Origin: CAVLCC01 sp963624975
GTDB taxonomy: Bacteria; Actinomycetota; Coriobacteriia; Coriobacteriales; CADBOM01
NCBI GenBank assembly: GCA_963624975.1
Contig: CAVFRF010000042.1
Span: 1-29,724 of the forward strand
Length of the DNA: 29,724 nucleotides
Direction of reading: 5' to 3'
The notes under the pieces: generated by a model
Databases searched by the model: none
What the model was told of the DNA's origin: nothing
The model's input: the letters and a program-made list of their open reading frames with translations, nothing else
Translations under genes and position numbers: made by a program
In this document: piece after piece, positions 1 through 7,710 of the stretch
Position numbering within the stretch: position 1 is the first letter of the stretch
Layout: each line of letters starts with the position of its first letter

Positions 1-1
1 C

Positions 2-1753
2 GCCGGAAGCATCGCCGAGGAGCTGCGCAGCGGCTCGCGCAAGCCCCGGAAGCGCAACAGGCAGAACTTCATCACGCGCTTGGCCGCGCACTGGTGGAAC
101 CGCCTGCTGGGAGGGATGGCCGAGGGGTCCTTCGCCGAGCAAGACGAAATCTACGGCGCGCACAAGACTTCGCGCGACTACATCTGCAACAGCCTGGGCG
201 CGGCTCTGTGGGGCGCGCTCTTCCCGTTGCTCACCATCGTGGTCACCCAGGTGGCCGGCGTGGAGCGCGCCGGCATGTTCTCGCTGGCCTTCGTGACCGG
301 CTCGCTGCTCATGATCCTGGCCAACTACGGCGTGCGCACCTACCAGGTGAGCGACCTCGACGAGCGGCACACCTTCGCCGACTACCAGATCAACCGCATC
401 CTCACCTGCGCCGGCATGGTGCTGGTGGGCGTGCTGTACTGCACGTTCAGAGGCTACACGGGCGAGATGTTCCTCATCTCGATGGGCGTGTACGTGTACA
501 AGATGGTCGACGCGCTGGCCGACGTGTACGAGGGCCGGCTGCAGCAGGTCGACAAGATGTACCTCGGCGGCATCTCGCAGGCGTTTCGCTCGGCCATCGT
601 GTTCGTGGTGTTCTGCCTGGCGCTGCTGATCTCGGGCAACGTCGGAGTGGCGGCCGTGGCCATGGCGGTGGCGGCGCTCGCGACGTTCTTCTTCCTCACC
701 CTGCCGCTGGCCCTGCTCGAAACGCCCAAGTCGCGAGAGTGGAGCGCGAGCAGCATCGTCACCCTGTTCAAGCAGACGTCGCCGCTTTTCGTGGCGCTGT
801 TCCTGTATGCGTTCATCGACGCGATGCCCAAGTTCGTGATGGAGGGCGCGCTGCCCTACGACTCGCAGCTCTACTTCAACGTGATCTACTTCCCGGCGCA
901 GATGATCCTCATCATCGTGCAGCTGGTGTACAAGCCGCTGCTGGTCAAGCTCGCCGGCGTGTGGGCCGACCCCTCGGCGCATCGCAGGTTCGACCAGGTG
1001 ATCTTGGCCATGCTGGGCATCATCGTGGCCATCACCGCGGTGATGGCGCTCTTCGTGGGTTGGATCGGCATCCCCATCATGAGCCTGCTCTACGGCGTGG
1101 ACTTCGAACCCTACCGGGGGCTGTTCTACATCATGCTGGCTGCAGGCGCCGTGGCTTCGGCCATCGACTTCCTCTACCAGGTCATCACGGTGCTGCGCAG
1201 GCAGAAAGACGTGACGCGGCTCTACCTCATCGCCTTCGGCTTCTCGCTCTTCGTGCCGTGGCTGCTCATCGGCTTCACGGGTCTGCCGGGCGCGGTGATT
1301 GGGTACCTCATCCTCATGGCCATCTTGCTGGTGCTGCTGGGCTCGGAGTACATCGCGATTCGCGCGGAGTTCAGCCGCTCTCCGCATAAGGCGGCCGCCG
1401 CTTTCGTGGCGCAGCAGAACGCTGCCGCCGCCGGCGCTGCGGTGCCTGTCGGACTTGCCGTGGACTTCGACCCCGCGCATGTGGCCGAAGAAGAGGCGTT
1501 CGATGCTGCGAGTGCCGCCGGCACTCTCGACGAGGAGCAGCTGCAACGTGCCGGCTACGTGAAGATCCCCACGGTGGGCAGCGGCTCTCATGTACGCGAT
1601 GTCGCGGGCTGCGACGATGCGCTCGACGAGCCGGTCAGCGGCAGCGCCGGGGCCGGCAACTCGCAGGGCGGGCGCGCCGACGGGATTCGCTACAACAACG
1701 CCGACTTCGCCACCCCAAGGCAGCGCCGCGACAACAAGCGCAGCGGCCGCTAG
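2..1753 (+). CDS. MOP-superfamily flippase (Wzx-like), 5' end outside the window
   Basis: Polytopic membrane protein resembling polysaccharide/lipid-linked oligosaccharide flippases, which move undecaprenyl-linked glycans across the cytoplasmic membrane. About a dozen hydrophobic segments run from roughly codon 65 to codon 460 of the visible frame, with short charged loops. The last ~110 residues form a hydrophilic Ala/Gly/Asp-rich, probably cytoplasmic tail. The frame stays open to the left edge of the window and no convincing start with a Shine-Dalgarno site is seen. The TTG at 80 has no ribosome site, and the ATG at 116 has its purine run directly adjacent. I therefore read the gene as entering from outside, with a basic cytoplasmic N-terminal stretch (RSGSRKPRKRNRQ). 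Family assignment rests on overall topology and local sequence character (for example the KTSRDY segment before the first helix), not on a diagnostic catalytic motif. The specific substrate is unknown. Confidence 0.72.
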   Translation, partial: AGSIAEELRSGSRKPRKRNRQNFITRLAAHWWNRLLGGMAEGSFAEQDEIYGAHKTSRDYICNSLGAALWGALFPLLTIVVTQVAGVERAGMFSLAFVTGSLLMILANYGVRTYQVSDLDERHTFADYQINRILTCAGMVLVGVLYCTFRGYTGEMFLISMGVYVYKMVDALADVYEGRLQQVDKMYLGGISQAFRSAIVFVVFCLALLISGNVGVAAVAMAVAALATFFFLTLPLALLETPKSREWSASSIVTLFKQTSPLFVALFLYAFIDAMPKFVMEGALPYDSQLYFNVIYFPAQMILIIVQLVYKPLLVKLAGVWADPSAHRRFDQVILAMLGIIVAITAVMALFVGWIGIPIMSLLYGVDFEPYRGLFYIMLAAGAVASAIDFLYQVITVLRRQKDVTRLYLIAFGFSLFVPWLLIGFTGLPGAVIGYLILMAILLVLLGSEYIAIRAEFSRSPHKAAAAFVAQQNAAAAGAAVPVGLAVDFDPAHVAEEEAFDAASAAGTLDEEQLQRAGYVKIPTVGSGSHVRDVAGCDDALDEPVSGSAGAGNSQGGRADGIRYNNADFATPRQRRDNKRSGR

Positions 1754-1798
1754 CCAAGCCGGCACGTATTTTGCGATTGCGGTCTTGCGGGGGCGGAA

Positions 1799-1825
1799 CC
1801 GCAGCGTCTGCGGGGCTGTTTGTGT
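1799..1825 (+). terminator. Weak terminator-like hairpin after the flippase gene
   Basis: A 6-bp GC stem (CCGCAG at 1799-1804 pairing with CTGCGG at 1808-1813, 3-nt loop) is followed by a T/G-rich tail (GGCTGTTTGTGTGTT). It lies about 45 nt after the flippase stop. The stem is short and the tail is not a pure T tract, so termination is plausible but weak. Confidence 0.35.
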
Positions 1826-1869
1826 GTTAATGTTCTTGGGGTAGAACAGCGATTTCTAGACAAAAGCAA

Positions 1870-1930
1870 AGCCGCTAGCCCAGGCGCCTGTCCCAGCTCC
1901 AATTGCCAGGGGACTACCTAGGTTGCGGCT
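1870..1930 (+). promoter_or_regulatory. Possible structured leader of metG
   Basis: In the 225-nt gap before metG, positions 1870-1875 plus 1877-1880 can pair with 1921-1930 (about 10 bp with one bulge). They enclose an inner 5-bp stem, GTCCC at 1890-1894 with GGGAC at 1910-1914. I do not recognise a known riboswitch or T-box. The nearby GGCGGAACCGC at 1792-1802 resembles the T-box core but lacks its invariant first U. The fold may be chance in GC-rich sequence. Confidence 0.22.
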
Positions 1931-1978
1931 GCGGCAAGCATACTGCAACAACCATGTGAAAGCAACCGGTGATCCAAC

Positions 1979-4024
1979 TTGAGCGATTCTTCGAGCAACG
2001 AAACCAACAACGCCGCAAGCGCCGCTGGCGAGCGCCCCTCCTTCCCCAAGCGCGCCGTGGTTACGGCGGGCATGCCCTACGGCAACAAGGGGCTGCACTT
2101 CGGACACATCGGCGGCGTGTACGTGCCGGCCGATGCCTACGCGCGCTTCCTGCGCAACCGCATCGGGGCGGGCAACGTGATCTTCGTCTCCGGCACCGAC
2201 TGCTACGGCTCTCCCATCATGGAGGGGCATCGCAAGGCGGTCGAGTCGGGCGAGTTCGCGGGCACCATCGAGGAGTACGTCGAGCGCAACCACGAGGCGC
2301 AGAAGCACACGCTCGGCGAGTACGACATCTCGCTCGACATCTACGAGGGCTCGGGCATGGGCTATGCCAAGGAGCCGCATCAGATCATGACCAACTACTT
2401 CTTCGAGACGCTGTACAAGAACGGGCAGCTCAGCAAGCTCTCCACCGCGCAGTTCTACGACACCGAGGCGCAGATGTTTCTCAACGGGCGCCAGGTGCAG
2501 GGCCGCTGCCCGGTGCAGGGCTGCAAGTCGGAGAAGGCCTACGCCGACGAGTGCGATCTGGGACACCAGTTCAACCCCGAGGAGCTGATCGCCCCCAAGT
2601 CGTCGATCACCGGGACCGTGCCGGAGCTTAGGCCGGTGGCCAACTGGTACTTCAACCTGCCCGACTACGGCCAGGTGATCCGCGAGCATGTGGAAAACCA
2701 GCGCGAGGCCGGGCGCATCAGGCCCTTCGCGGTGTCGGCGATCGAGGAGTTCCTCGAGCCGCCGGTGATCTACATCCAGTGCAAGTTCTACGACGACTAC
2801 GCGGCCACTGCCGACAAGCTGCCCAGGCACGAGTATCACGAGGCCGAGCAGGGCAAGTCTTCTTTCACCGTTGAATTCGAGCGCATCGAGGACCGCGACA
2901 GCGCGCTCGACGTGCTGAGGGAGGCCGGCGTGCGCTTCCGCACCGGCAAGACGCTGGTGCCCTTCCGCCTCACCGGCAACATCGAGTGGGGCGTGCATGC
3001 GCCCCAGCTGGAAGACGAGGACCCGCTCACCGTGTGGTGCTGGCCGGAGTCGCTGTGGGCTCCCATCTCGTTTACCTCGGCGGTGCTGCAGCACAGGGGC
3101 GAGCCGTTGGAGAACTGGCGCGACTGGTGGTGCTCCGACGACGCCAAGGTGTTCCAGTTCATCGGTGAAGACAACATCTACTTCTACGGCGTGGCGCAAA
3201 CGGCCATCTGGTCGGCCATGCAGAGCGGACATCACAACGCGGAGGGCCACGGCGACGAGCTGCGGCAGACCGAGCTGGTGGCCAACCACCACCTGCTGTT
3301 CCTCAACTCCAAGGCCAGCTCGTCGGGCAAGGTTAAGCCGCCCATGGCGCAGGACCTGCTGGACCACTACAACTCCGACCAGCTGCGCGCGCACTTCCTG
3401 GCGCTGGGACTGGGGCAGAAGTCGGTGAGCTTCCAGCCCAAGCCCTACGATCCCAACGCCAACGAGAAGTCGCCCGACCCGGCCCTGAAGGAGAGCGCGC
3501 TGCTCACCAACATCTTCAACAGGCTGGCGAGGTCGTGCTTCTACTCGGCGCAGAACATCAACGGCGGAAAGCTGCCGCTGGGCGCGGCGAGCGAGCAGGT
3601 CGTGGCCGACGCGCGCAAGGCGATCCTAGAATACGAGCGCTGCATGTACGACTTCGAGATCCACTCGGCGCTCGCCGTGATGGACGGCTACCTGCGCGAT
3701 GCCAACAAGCAGTACTCGGCCAGGTCCAAGAAGCCCGAGACCCCCGAGGAGCAGGCCGAGCAGCTCGAGGTGCTGCGCGACGGGTTCTACATGCTGAGAG
3801 TGGCCACGGTGCTCATGGAGCCGATCGCCCCTGCGGGCACGCACAAGATCATGGAGTACCTGGCGCTGGACTGCTCCGACGAGGAGTTCCTGAGCTGGGA
3901 GCACATCTTCGAGGGCTACGAGCCCTTCGTGGGCGAGGCCGAGCTGGCAGACGGCGGGCACGCCCTGAAGGAGCTGCCCCCGCGCACGGACTTCTTCGAG
4001 AAGCATCCGTCGCAGTTCAAGTAG
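1979..4024 (+). CDS. metG: Methionyl-tRNA synthetase
   Basis: Charges initiator and elongator tRNA-Met with methionine in the cytoplasm. It is a class I synthetase of 681 residues. The HIGH-type signature appears as HFGH near residue 43, inside GKGLHFGHIGG. The KMSKS-type loop appears as KASSSGK near residue 445. A cysteine cluster with a CxxxxC pair (CPVQGC, about residues 177-192) fits the zinc-knuckle region of the family's connective-peptide domain. An anticodon-binding helical domain follows to the C-terminus. No C-terminal EMAP/Trbp tRNA-binding domain is present; the protein ends about 25 residues after the helical domain. The start is TTG at 1979, giving MSDSSSNETNN; the nearest purine-rich site is GGTGAT about 5 nt upstream. 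The next in-frame ATG would remove part of the Rossmann fold just before the HFGH motif, so TTG is preferred. Confidence 0.93.
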   Translation: MSDSSSNETNNAASAAGERPSFPKRAVVTAGMPYGNKGLHFGHIGGVYVPADAYARFLRNRIGAGNVIFVSGTDCYGSPIMEGHRKAVESGEFAGTIEEYVERNHEAQKHTLGEYDISLDIYEGSGMGYAKEPHQIMTNYFFETLYKNGQLSKLSTAQFYDTEAQMFLNGRQVQGRCPVQGCKSEKAYADECDLGHQFNPEELIAPKSSITGTVPELRPVANWYFNLPDYGQVIREHVENQREAGRIRPFAVSAIEEFLEPPVIYIQCKFYDDYAATADKLPRHEYHEAEQGKSSFTVEFERIEDRDSALDVLREAGVRFRTGKTLVPFRLTGNIEWGVHAPQLEDEDPLTVWCWPESLWAPISFTSAVLQHRGEPLENWRDWWCSDDAKVFQFIGEDNIYFYGVAQTAIWSAMQSGHHNAEGHGDELRQTELVANHHLLFLNSKASSSGKVKPPMAQDLLDHYNSDQLRAHFLALGLGQKSVSFQPKPYDPNANEKSPDPALKESALLTNIFNRLARSCFYSAQNINGGKLPLGAASEQVVADARKAILEYERCMYDFEIHSALAVMDGYLRDANKQYSARSKKPETPEEQAEQLEVLRDGFYMLRVATVLMEPIAPAGTHKIMEYLALDCSDEEFLSWEHIFEGYEPFVGEAELADGGHALKELPPRTDFFEKHPSQFK

Positions 4025-4032
4025 GAAGTTCG

Positions 4033-4057
4033 AGCGGCCGCCGACTGTGCGGCCGCT
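4033..4057 (+). terminator. GC-rich hairpin after metG
   Basis: Perfect 9-bp inverted repeat: AGCGGCCGC at 4033-4041 and GCGGCCGCT at 4049-4057, with a 7-nt loop. It begins 8 nt after the metG stop. The tail (TGTGCATAAT) is only weakly T-rich, so it is either a weak terminator or a 3'-end stabilising stem. Confidence 0.5.
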
Positions 4058-4153
4058 TGTGCATAATGGTGGCAAGACAGACGGCATCGCGGCGGCGTGC
4101 GCAGACGAGCGCACGACGGCGCGAGGTCGAAGAGAGGTTAGAGAGGCTAGAAC

Positions 4154-5956
4154 ATGAGGCAATCCAACCCCTGGAAATCGTCGGGGTCGTCGGAGGGCGG
4201 CAACGGCAACGGCGGCAAGAGACGCAAGAAGATCTTCGAGTTCACCAACAACGGTGAGGACCTCGAGGTCAACATCCCCGAAGAGTGGAAGCACATGCCC
4301 GAGAAGTGGATGAAGGCGGGCAGGAAGGCCGCCATCATCGCCGGCATCGTGGCGGTGCTGGTGTTGGCCTTTTGCTACTGGTGGTTCCATCCGGCCATCA
4401 ACATCCACAACGGCGACATGTGGGTGTTCATCTGCCTGATCATGGCGGTGCTGTTCATCGTGTTCCGCGCGTACCGCATCGCGTACGCAAAGGGCGTGAG
4501 CGGCTACTCCGAGAACCCCAAGAAAGCGCAGAAGTTCAAGCGCCTCTCGCTCATCCCCGTGATTGTGGTGATCATCGCCGTCCTCGGCGCGCTGATGTCG
4601 GCCACGTTCTTCCCGGGCAACGCCGAGCGCTACGCAACGCTGCTCACCACCTCGGAGGAGAACTTCAGCACCGACATCGAGGAGGTCGACTACAACTCGA
4701 TTCCCGTGATCGACCGCGACTCGGCGGCCCTGCTGGGCAACCGCACCATGGGCGAGATCGCCGACTACGTGTCGCAGTTCGAGATCAGCGATATCTACAG
4801 CCAGATCAACTATCATGGCCGCCCCGTGCGCGTTAGCCCGCTCAACTACGCCGACATCATCAAGTGGTTCACCAACTGCTCGTCGGGCATCCCGGCCTAC
4901 GTGATCGTGGACATGGCATCGCAGGACACGCAGATCGTGAGGCTCGACAACCCGATCTACTACTCCGAGAGCGACCCCTTCGTCAACAACATCGACAGGT
5001 ACGTGCAGCTCAAGTACCCCACCTACATGTTCGACCAGAAGTCGTTCGAGATCGACGAAGACGGCACGCCCTACTGGGTGTGCCCGGTGCAGGACTACAC
5101 CATCGGCCTCTTTGGCGGCAAGACCATCTCGCGCGTGGTGCTGTGCAACGCCAGCACGGGCGAGTGCCAGGACCTGGCCATCGGCGACGTGCCCGAGTGG
5201 GTCGACCGCGCTTACCCCACCGACCTGCTCATCGAGCAGTACAACTACAGCGGCCTCTACGTGAACGGCTGGTGGAACTCGTGGCTCGGCCAGGAGGGCG
5301 TGAAGCAAACGACCCCCGGCACCTCGGGCAACCTGGGCTACAACTACATCGCCAAGGACGACGACGTGTGGGTGTACACGGGCGTGACCTCCGCCACGGC
5401 CGACAACTCGATCATCGGCTTCGTGCTCATCAACCAGCGCACCGCCGAGTCGCACTTCTACTCGGTGTCGGGTGCCACGGAAGACTCCGCGATGCTGTCG
5501 GCCGAGGGCCAGGTGCAGAACCTCAAGTACACGGCAACGTTCCCGTTGCTGCTCAACATCAACGGACAGCCCACGTACTTCATGTCGCTCAAGGACAGCG
5601 CGGGTCTGGTGAAGAAATACGCCATGGTGGACATCCAGCGCTACCAGAACGTGGCCGTGGGCGACACGGTGAGCGACTGCCAGAAGTCGTACAAGGCGCT
5701 GCTGTCGTCCAACGGAATCGTGGACACCAGCTCTAGCGACACCGGCGCCACCGTGGCCAGCGGCACCATCGCCACCATGGCACAGGCCGTGATCGACGGC
5801 AACTCGCACTTCTACGTCACGCTCGAGGGAGACTCGCACATCTACGACGTGCCCATCTCGCTCATCGACGTGGTGTCGTACAAGGAGGGCCAGACCATCA
5901 CGCTGCACTACTACGAGGGCTCTCCCACGTCGACGGTCACGAAGATAGGGGAGTAG
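4154..5956 (+). CDS. Three-helix membrane protein with large extracytoplasmic domain, function unknown
   Basis: 600 residues. A hydrophilic, Gly/Asn/Lys-rich N-terminus (1-56) precedes three hydrophobic helices at about 59-78, 88-105 and 131-153. A ~445-residue soluble region follows, rich in Tyr, Asp, Asn and Ser and predicted by topology to lie outside the membrane. I recognise no catalytic motif. Short segments such as ADYVSQFEISDIY, FGGKTISRVVLCNASTGE and GFVLINQRTAESHFYSVSGA suggest a beta-rich sensory or cell-envelope domain, but naming a function would be a guess. The start ATG at 4154 has a GAGAGG Shine-Dalgarno about 8 nt upstream. A strong terminator follows the gene, so it appears to be its own transcription unit or the end of one starting after the metG hairpin. 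Confidence 0.8.
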   Translation: MRQSNPWKSSGSSEGGNGNGGKRRKKIFEFTNNGEDLEVNIPEEWKHMPEKWMKAGRKAAIIAGIVAVLVLAFCYWWFHPAINIHNGDMWVFICLIMAVLFIVFRAYRIAYAKGVSGYSENPKKAQKFKRLSLIPVIVVIIAVLGALMSATFFPGNAERYATLLTTSEENFSTDIEEVDYNSIPVIDRDSAALLGNRTMGEIADYVSQFEISDIYSQINYHGRPVRVSPLNYADIIKWFTNCSSGIPAYVIVDMASQDTQIVRLDNPIYYSESDPFVNNIDRYVQLKYPTYMFDQKSFEIDEDGTPYWVCPVQDYTIGLFGGKTISRVVLCNASTGECQDLAIGDVPEWVDRAYPTDLLIEQYNYSGLYVNGWWNSWLGQEGVKQTTPGTSGNLGYNYIAKDDDVWVYTGVTSATADNSIIGFVLINQRTAESHFYSVSGATEDSAMLSAEGQVQNLKYTATFPLLLNINGQPTYFMSLKDSAGLVKKYAMVDIQRYQNVAVGDTVSDCQKSYKALLSSNGIVDTSSSDTGATVASGTIATMAQAVIDGNSHFYVTLEGDSHIYDVPISLIDVVSYKEGQTITLHYYEGSPTSTVTKIGE

Positions 5957-5997
5957 CGTCCGCGCCGGCCGCGAGCAGCGTAGCCACCCAATAAGAA

Positions 5998-6040
5998 CGG
6001 CCACCTCGCTTTTGCAATCAGCGGGGTGGCCGATTTTTGT
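5998..6040 (+). terminator. Intrinsic terminator
   Basis: A 13-bp stem (5998-6010 with 6020-6032, one G-T wobble, 9-nt loop) is followed by ATTTTTGTT. It lies about 40 nt after the stop of the membrane protein. This is the clearest classical terminator in the left third of the window and marks the left edge of the putative island. Confidence 0.85.
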
Positions 6041-6106
6041 TGCTAACCCGAGCGACTCAAGGCCTGCACCTCATAGTTGGTGCCAACAAACTCTAGCGCG
6101 TCTTGC

Positions 6107-7435
6107 TCACATCAGCTGTTCTCCCAACAGCCATGCGGCGTATAGCGGGATGCTGCGGATTCCGTTTTCGCAACCGAAGTTCTTCGCACTCACCCGGTAG
6201 CAAACAGCTGGCTTGTATTCCATGCGGTAGGCATCGAGGCTCTTCGAGGATACATTTTTGCCGGACTTCACCTCGATGGGCACTACCTGACCATCCTTGG
6301 TTCGGGCTACGAATTCGACTTCGTAGCGGCTCGGGGTTCCCCAGTAGTACGCGTTTGCCCCTGCTGCGCGAATCTGCTGAAACACGAAGTTCTCGGCAAG
6401 TGCTCTACGAAACATCGCGCCTTTATCGCTGGAGGGCTCGATGTCGGCAGGCAGCGCTTCGAACCTGGCTGCCAGAAGCCCAGTGTCGGCACCGTAGAGT
6501 TTGAACGACTTGTCCTGCGCGAACGCGGCGAGAGGTGCCACCGCCTCCGAGACGTTGGTGCATCGCACCGCTACTCCTGCGGCTTCGAGCCACTCGACTG
6601 CGCTTGCGTAGGTGCTCGAACGACCTCCCGATTTGATCGCCTTGTACTGGAACTTGTGATTGTCTTTGGCGAGTTGCCGGGGAATGCTATTCCAAGCCTC
6701 CAGAATCTTGGGAGCCTCGGAACTTTCGGCGTACTTGACCATATCGGATGCGTAGGCTAGGTTGATTTCGTCCTGCTTTCTGCGAACTGACTCAAAAGTC
6801 GACAGCCCGCCGTCTTGCGTCGACGCAAAAACATCCACGACTTCCGGCATGCCGCCCACTATCTGGTAGTCCCGCACAAGTCGCAATGCGCGCTCGTGAA
6901 GCGCGAAGGAGTCGGTCGCCTTTTCGAATGCGTTTCGAATTGCATCGGCCAGCCGCTCTTCGCCACATGCCCATAGAAACTCCTCGAATGTGAGGGGGTT
7001 CACTTCCAGCATATCGACCTTGCCGACGGGAAATGAGTACTTGTCGCGGTTGACCTTCACGCCGAGCAAGCTGCCCGCTGCCGCCACATGGTACTGCGGT
7101 GCATCCTCGCAGAAGTATTTGAGCGAGGTGAGGGCGCGCTCGCACAGCTGGATCTCGTCGAAGACGATCAATGTTTTGGCTGGCTCTATGCCGACGTTTA
7201 GGTAAAGCTCGAGATTCGCGACAACTTCCGAAGGACTGATCGAATGCTCGAAGAGATCTGCGGCATCGGGGTTCTTGCTAAAGTCGACGTAGGCAATCGA
7301 ATCGAAGCACCGCGAGGCGAACTGCTTAAGTGCGTAGGTCTTTCCGACTTGGCGCGCGCCGAGCATCACGAGGGGCTTTCGTCCGACGGAATCTTTCCAA
7401 TGGGTTAGCTGGCTTTCGAGGTTGCGTTTGAGCAT
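6107..7435 (-). CDS. AAA ATPase with DUF4143 domain
   Basis: 442 residues. The N-terminal P-loop ATPase (AAA_14 type) has Walker A GARQVGKT at residues 26-33 and a Walker B-type LIVFDEIQ about 65 residues later. The C-terminal half has the DUF4143 character. It ends with a PD-(D/E)XK-like pattern, YEVEFVARTKDGQVVPIEVK, in which an acidic residue is followed by an I-E-V-K strand, so a nuclease-like fold is possible. The family is widespread, patchily distributed and often linked to mobile or defence regions; its biochemical role is not established. The start is taken as ATG at 7435, with GGGTGA 5 nt upstream. A GTG three codons earlier (7444) is in frame but has no ribosome site. The gene is divergent from cas9, with about 275 bp between the starts. 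A repeated and inverted motif lies right upstream (7460-7516) and could be its operator. Confidence 0.88.
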   Translation of the reverse strand: MLKRNLESQLTHWKDSVGRKPLVMLGARQVGKTYALKQFASRCFDSIAYVDFSKNPDAADLFEHSISPSEVVANLELYLNVGIEPAKTLIVFDEIQLCERALTSLKYFCEDAPQYHVAAAGSLLGVKVNRDKYSFPVGKVDMLEVNPLTFEEFLWACGEERLADAIRNAFEKATDSFALHERALRLVRDYQIVGGMPEVVDVFASTQDGGLSTFESVRRKQDEINLAYASDMVKYAESSEAPKILEAWNSIPRQLAKDNHKFQYKAIKSGGRSSTYASAVEWLEAAGVAVRCTNVSEAVAPLAAFAQDKSFKLYGADTGLLAARFEALPADIEPSSDKGAMFRRALAENFVFQQIRAAGANAYYWGTPSRYEVEFVARTKDGQVVPIEVKSGKNVSSKSLDAYRMEYKPAVCYRVSAKNFGCENGIRSIPLYAAWLLGEQLM

Positions 7436-7459
7436 CGTGTTCACCCAATTCGCGAAATA

Positions 7460-7516
7460 AATGTAGAATCTGACACTTTTTTCATGAAATTAATGTCAGA
7501 TTCTACACTTTTTTCA
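7460..7516. promoter_or_regulatory. Paired 25-bp repeats that are also an inverted repeat; candidate operator
   Basis: TGTAGAATCTGACA (7462-7475) and TGTCAGATTCTACA (7494-7507) are perfect 14-bp inverted arms 18 bp apart. The same two blocks, read as direct copies at 7460-7484 and 7492-7516, also agree at 19 of 25 positions and share the tail CACTTTTTTCA. The 32-bp period is about three helical turns. On the - strand a TACATT hexamer suitable as a -10 for the ATPase gene lies inside the first copy. This is what would be expected for cooperative binding of a dimeric regulator over the ATPase promoter. Confidence 0.5.
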
Positions 7517-7581
7517 AGCTTGATGCGAGTCAATCCGCAGGTTACGTCGCGATTCGCGCCGCAGGCAGTTCGAACTCAGGC

Positions 7582-7672
7582 TTGTTCGAGACGGTCGGTT
7601 GCATTTAGACTAGATGCAGTTCTTCCATCTGACTGCTCGTCAGATGAGTTCTCGGCCTATCTGACCGAGAAT
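7582..7672 (+). promoter_or_regulatory. Candidate cas9 promoter and leader hairpins
   Basis: TTGTTC (7582-7587) and TAGACT (7606-7611), 18 bp apart, form a plausible but imperfect promoter. Downstream, two adjacent small perfect hairpins would lie in the cas9 leader: CATCTGAC/GTCAGATG at 7627-7647 and TTCTCGG/CCGAGAA at 7650-7672. The second ends 38 nt before the cas9 ATG. Their regulatory role is only inferred from position. Confidence 0.3.
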
Positions 7673-7710
7673 GCAGTCGCGCCATTGCTTCTTTCGAGAA
7701 AGGATTGCAC

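Noticed and set aside
1785..1815. T-box-like core GGCGGAACCGC before metG
   Set aside because: The T-box needs UGGNACC to pair with the tRNA acceptor end; here the U is C, and no Stem I or clear antiterminator/terminator pair is visible.
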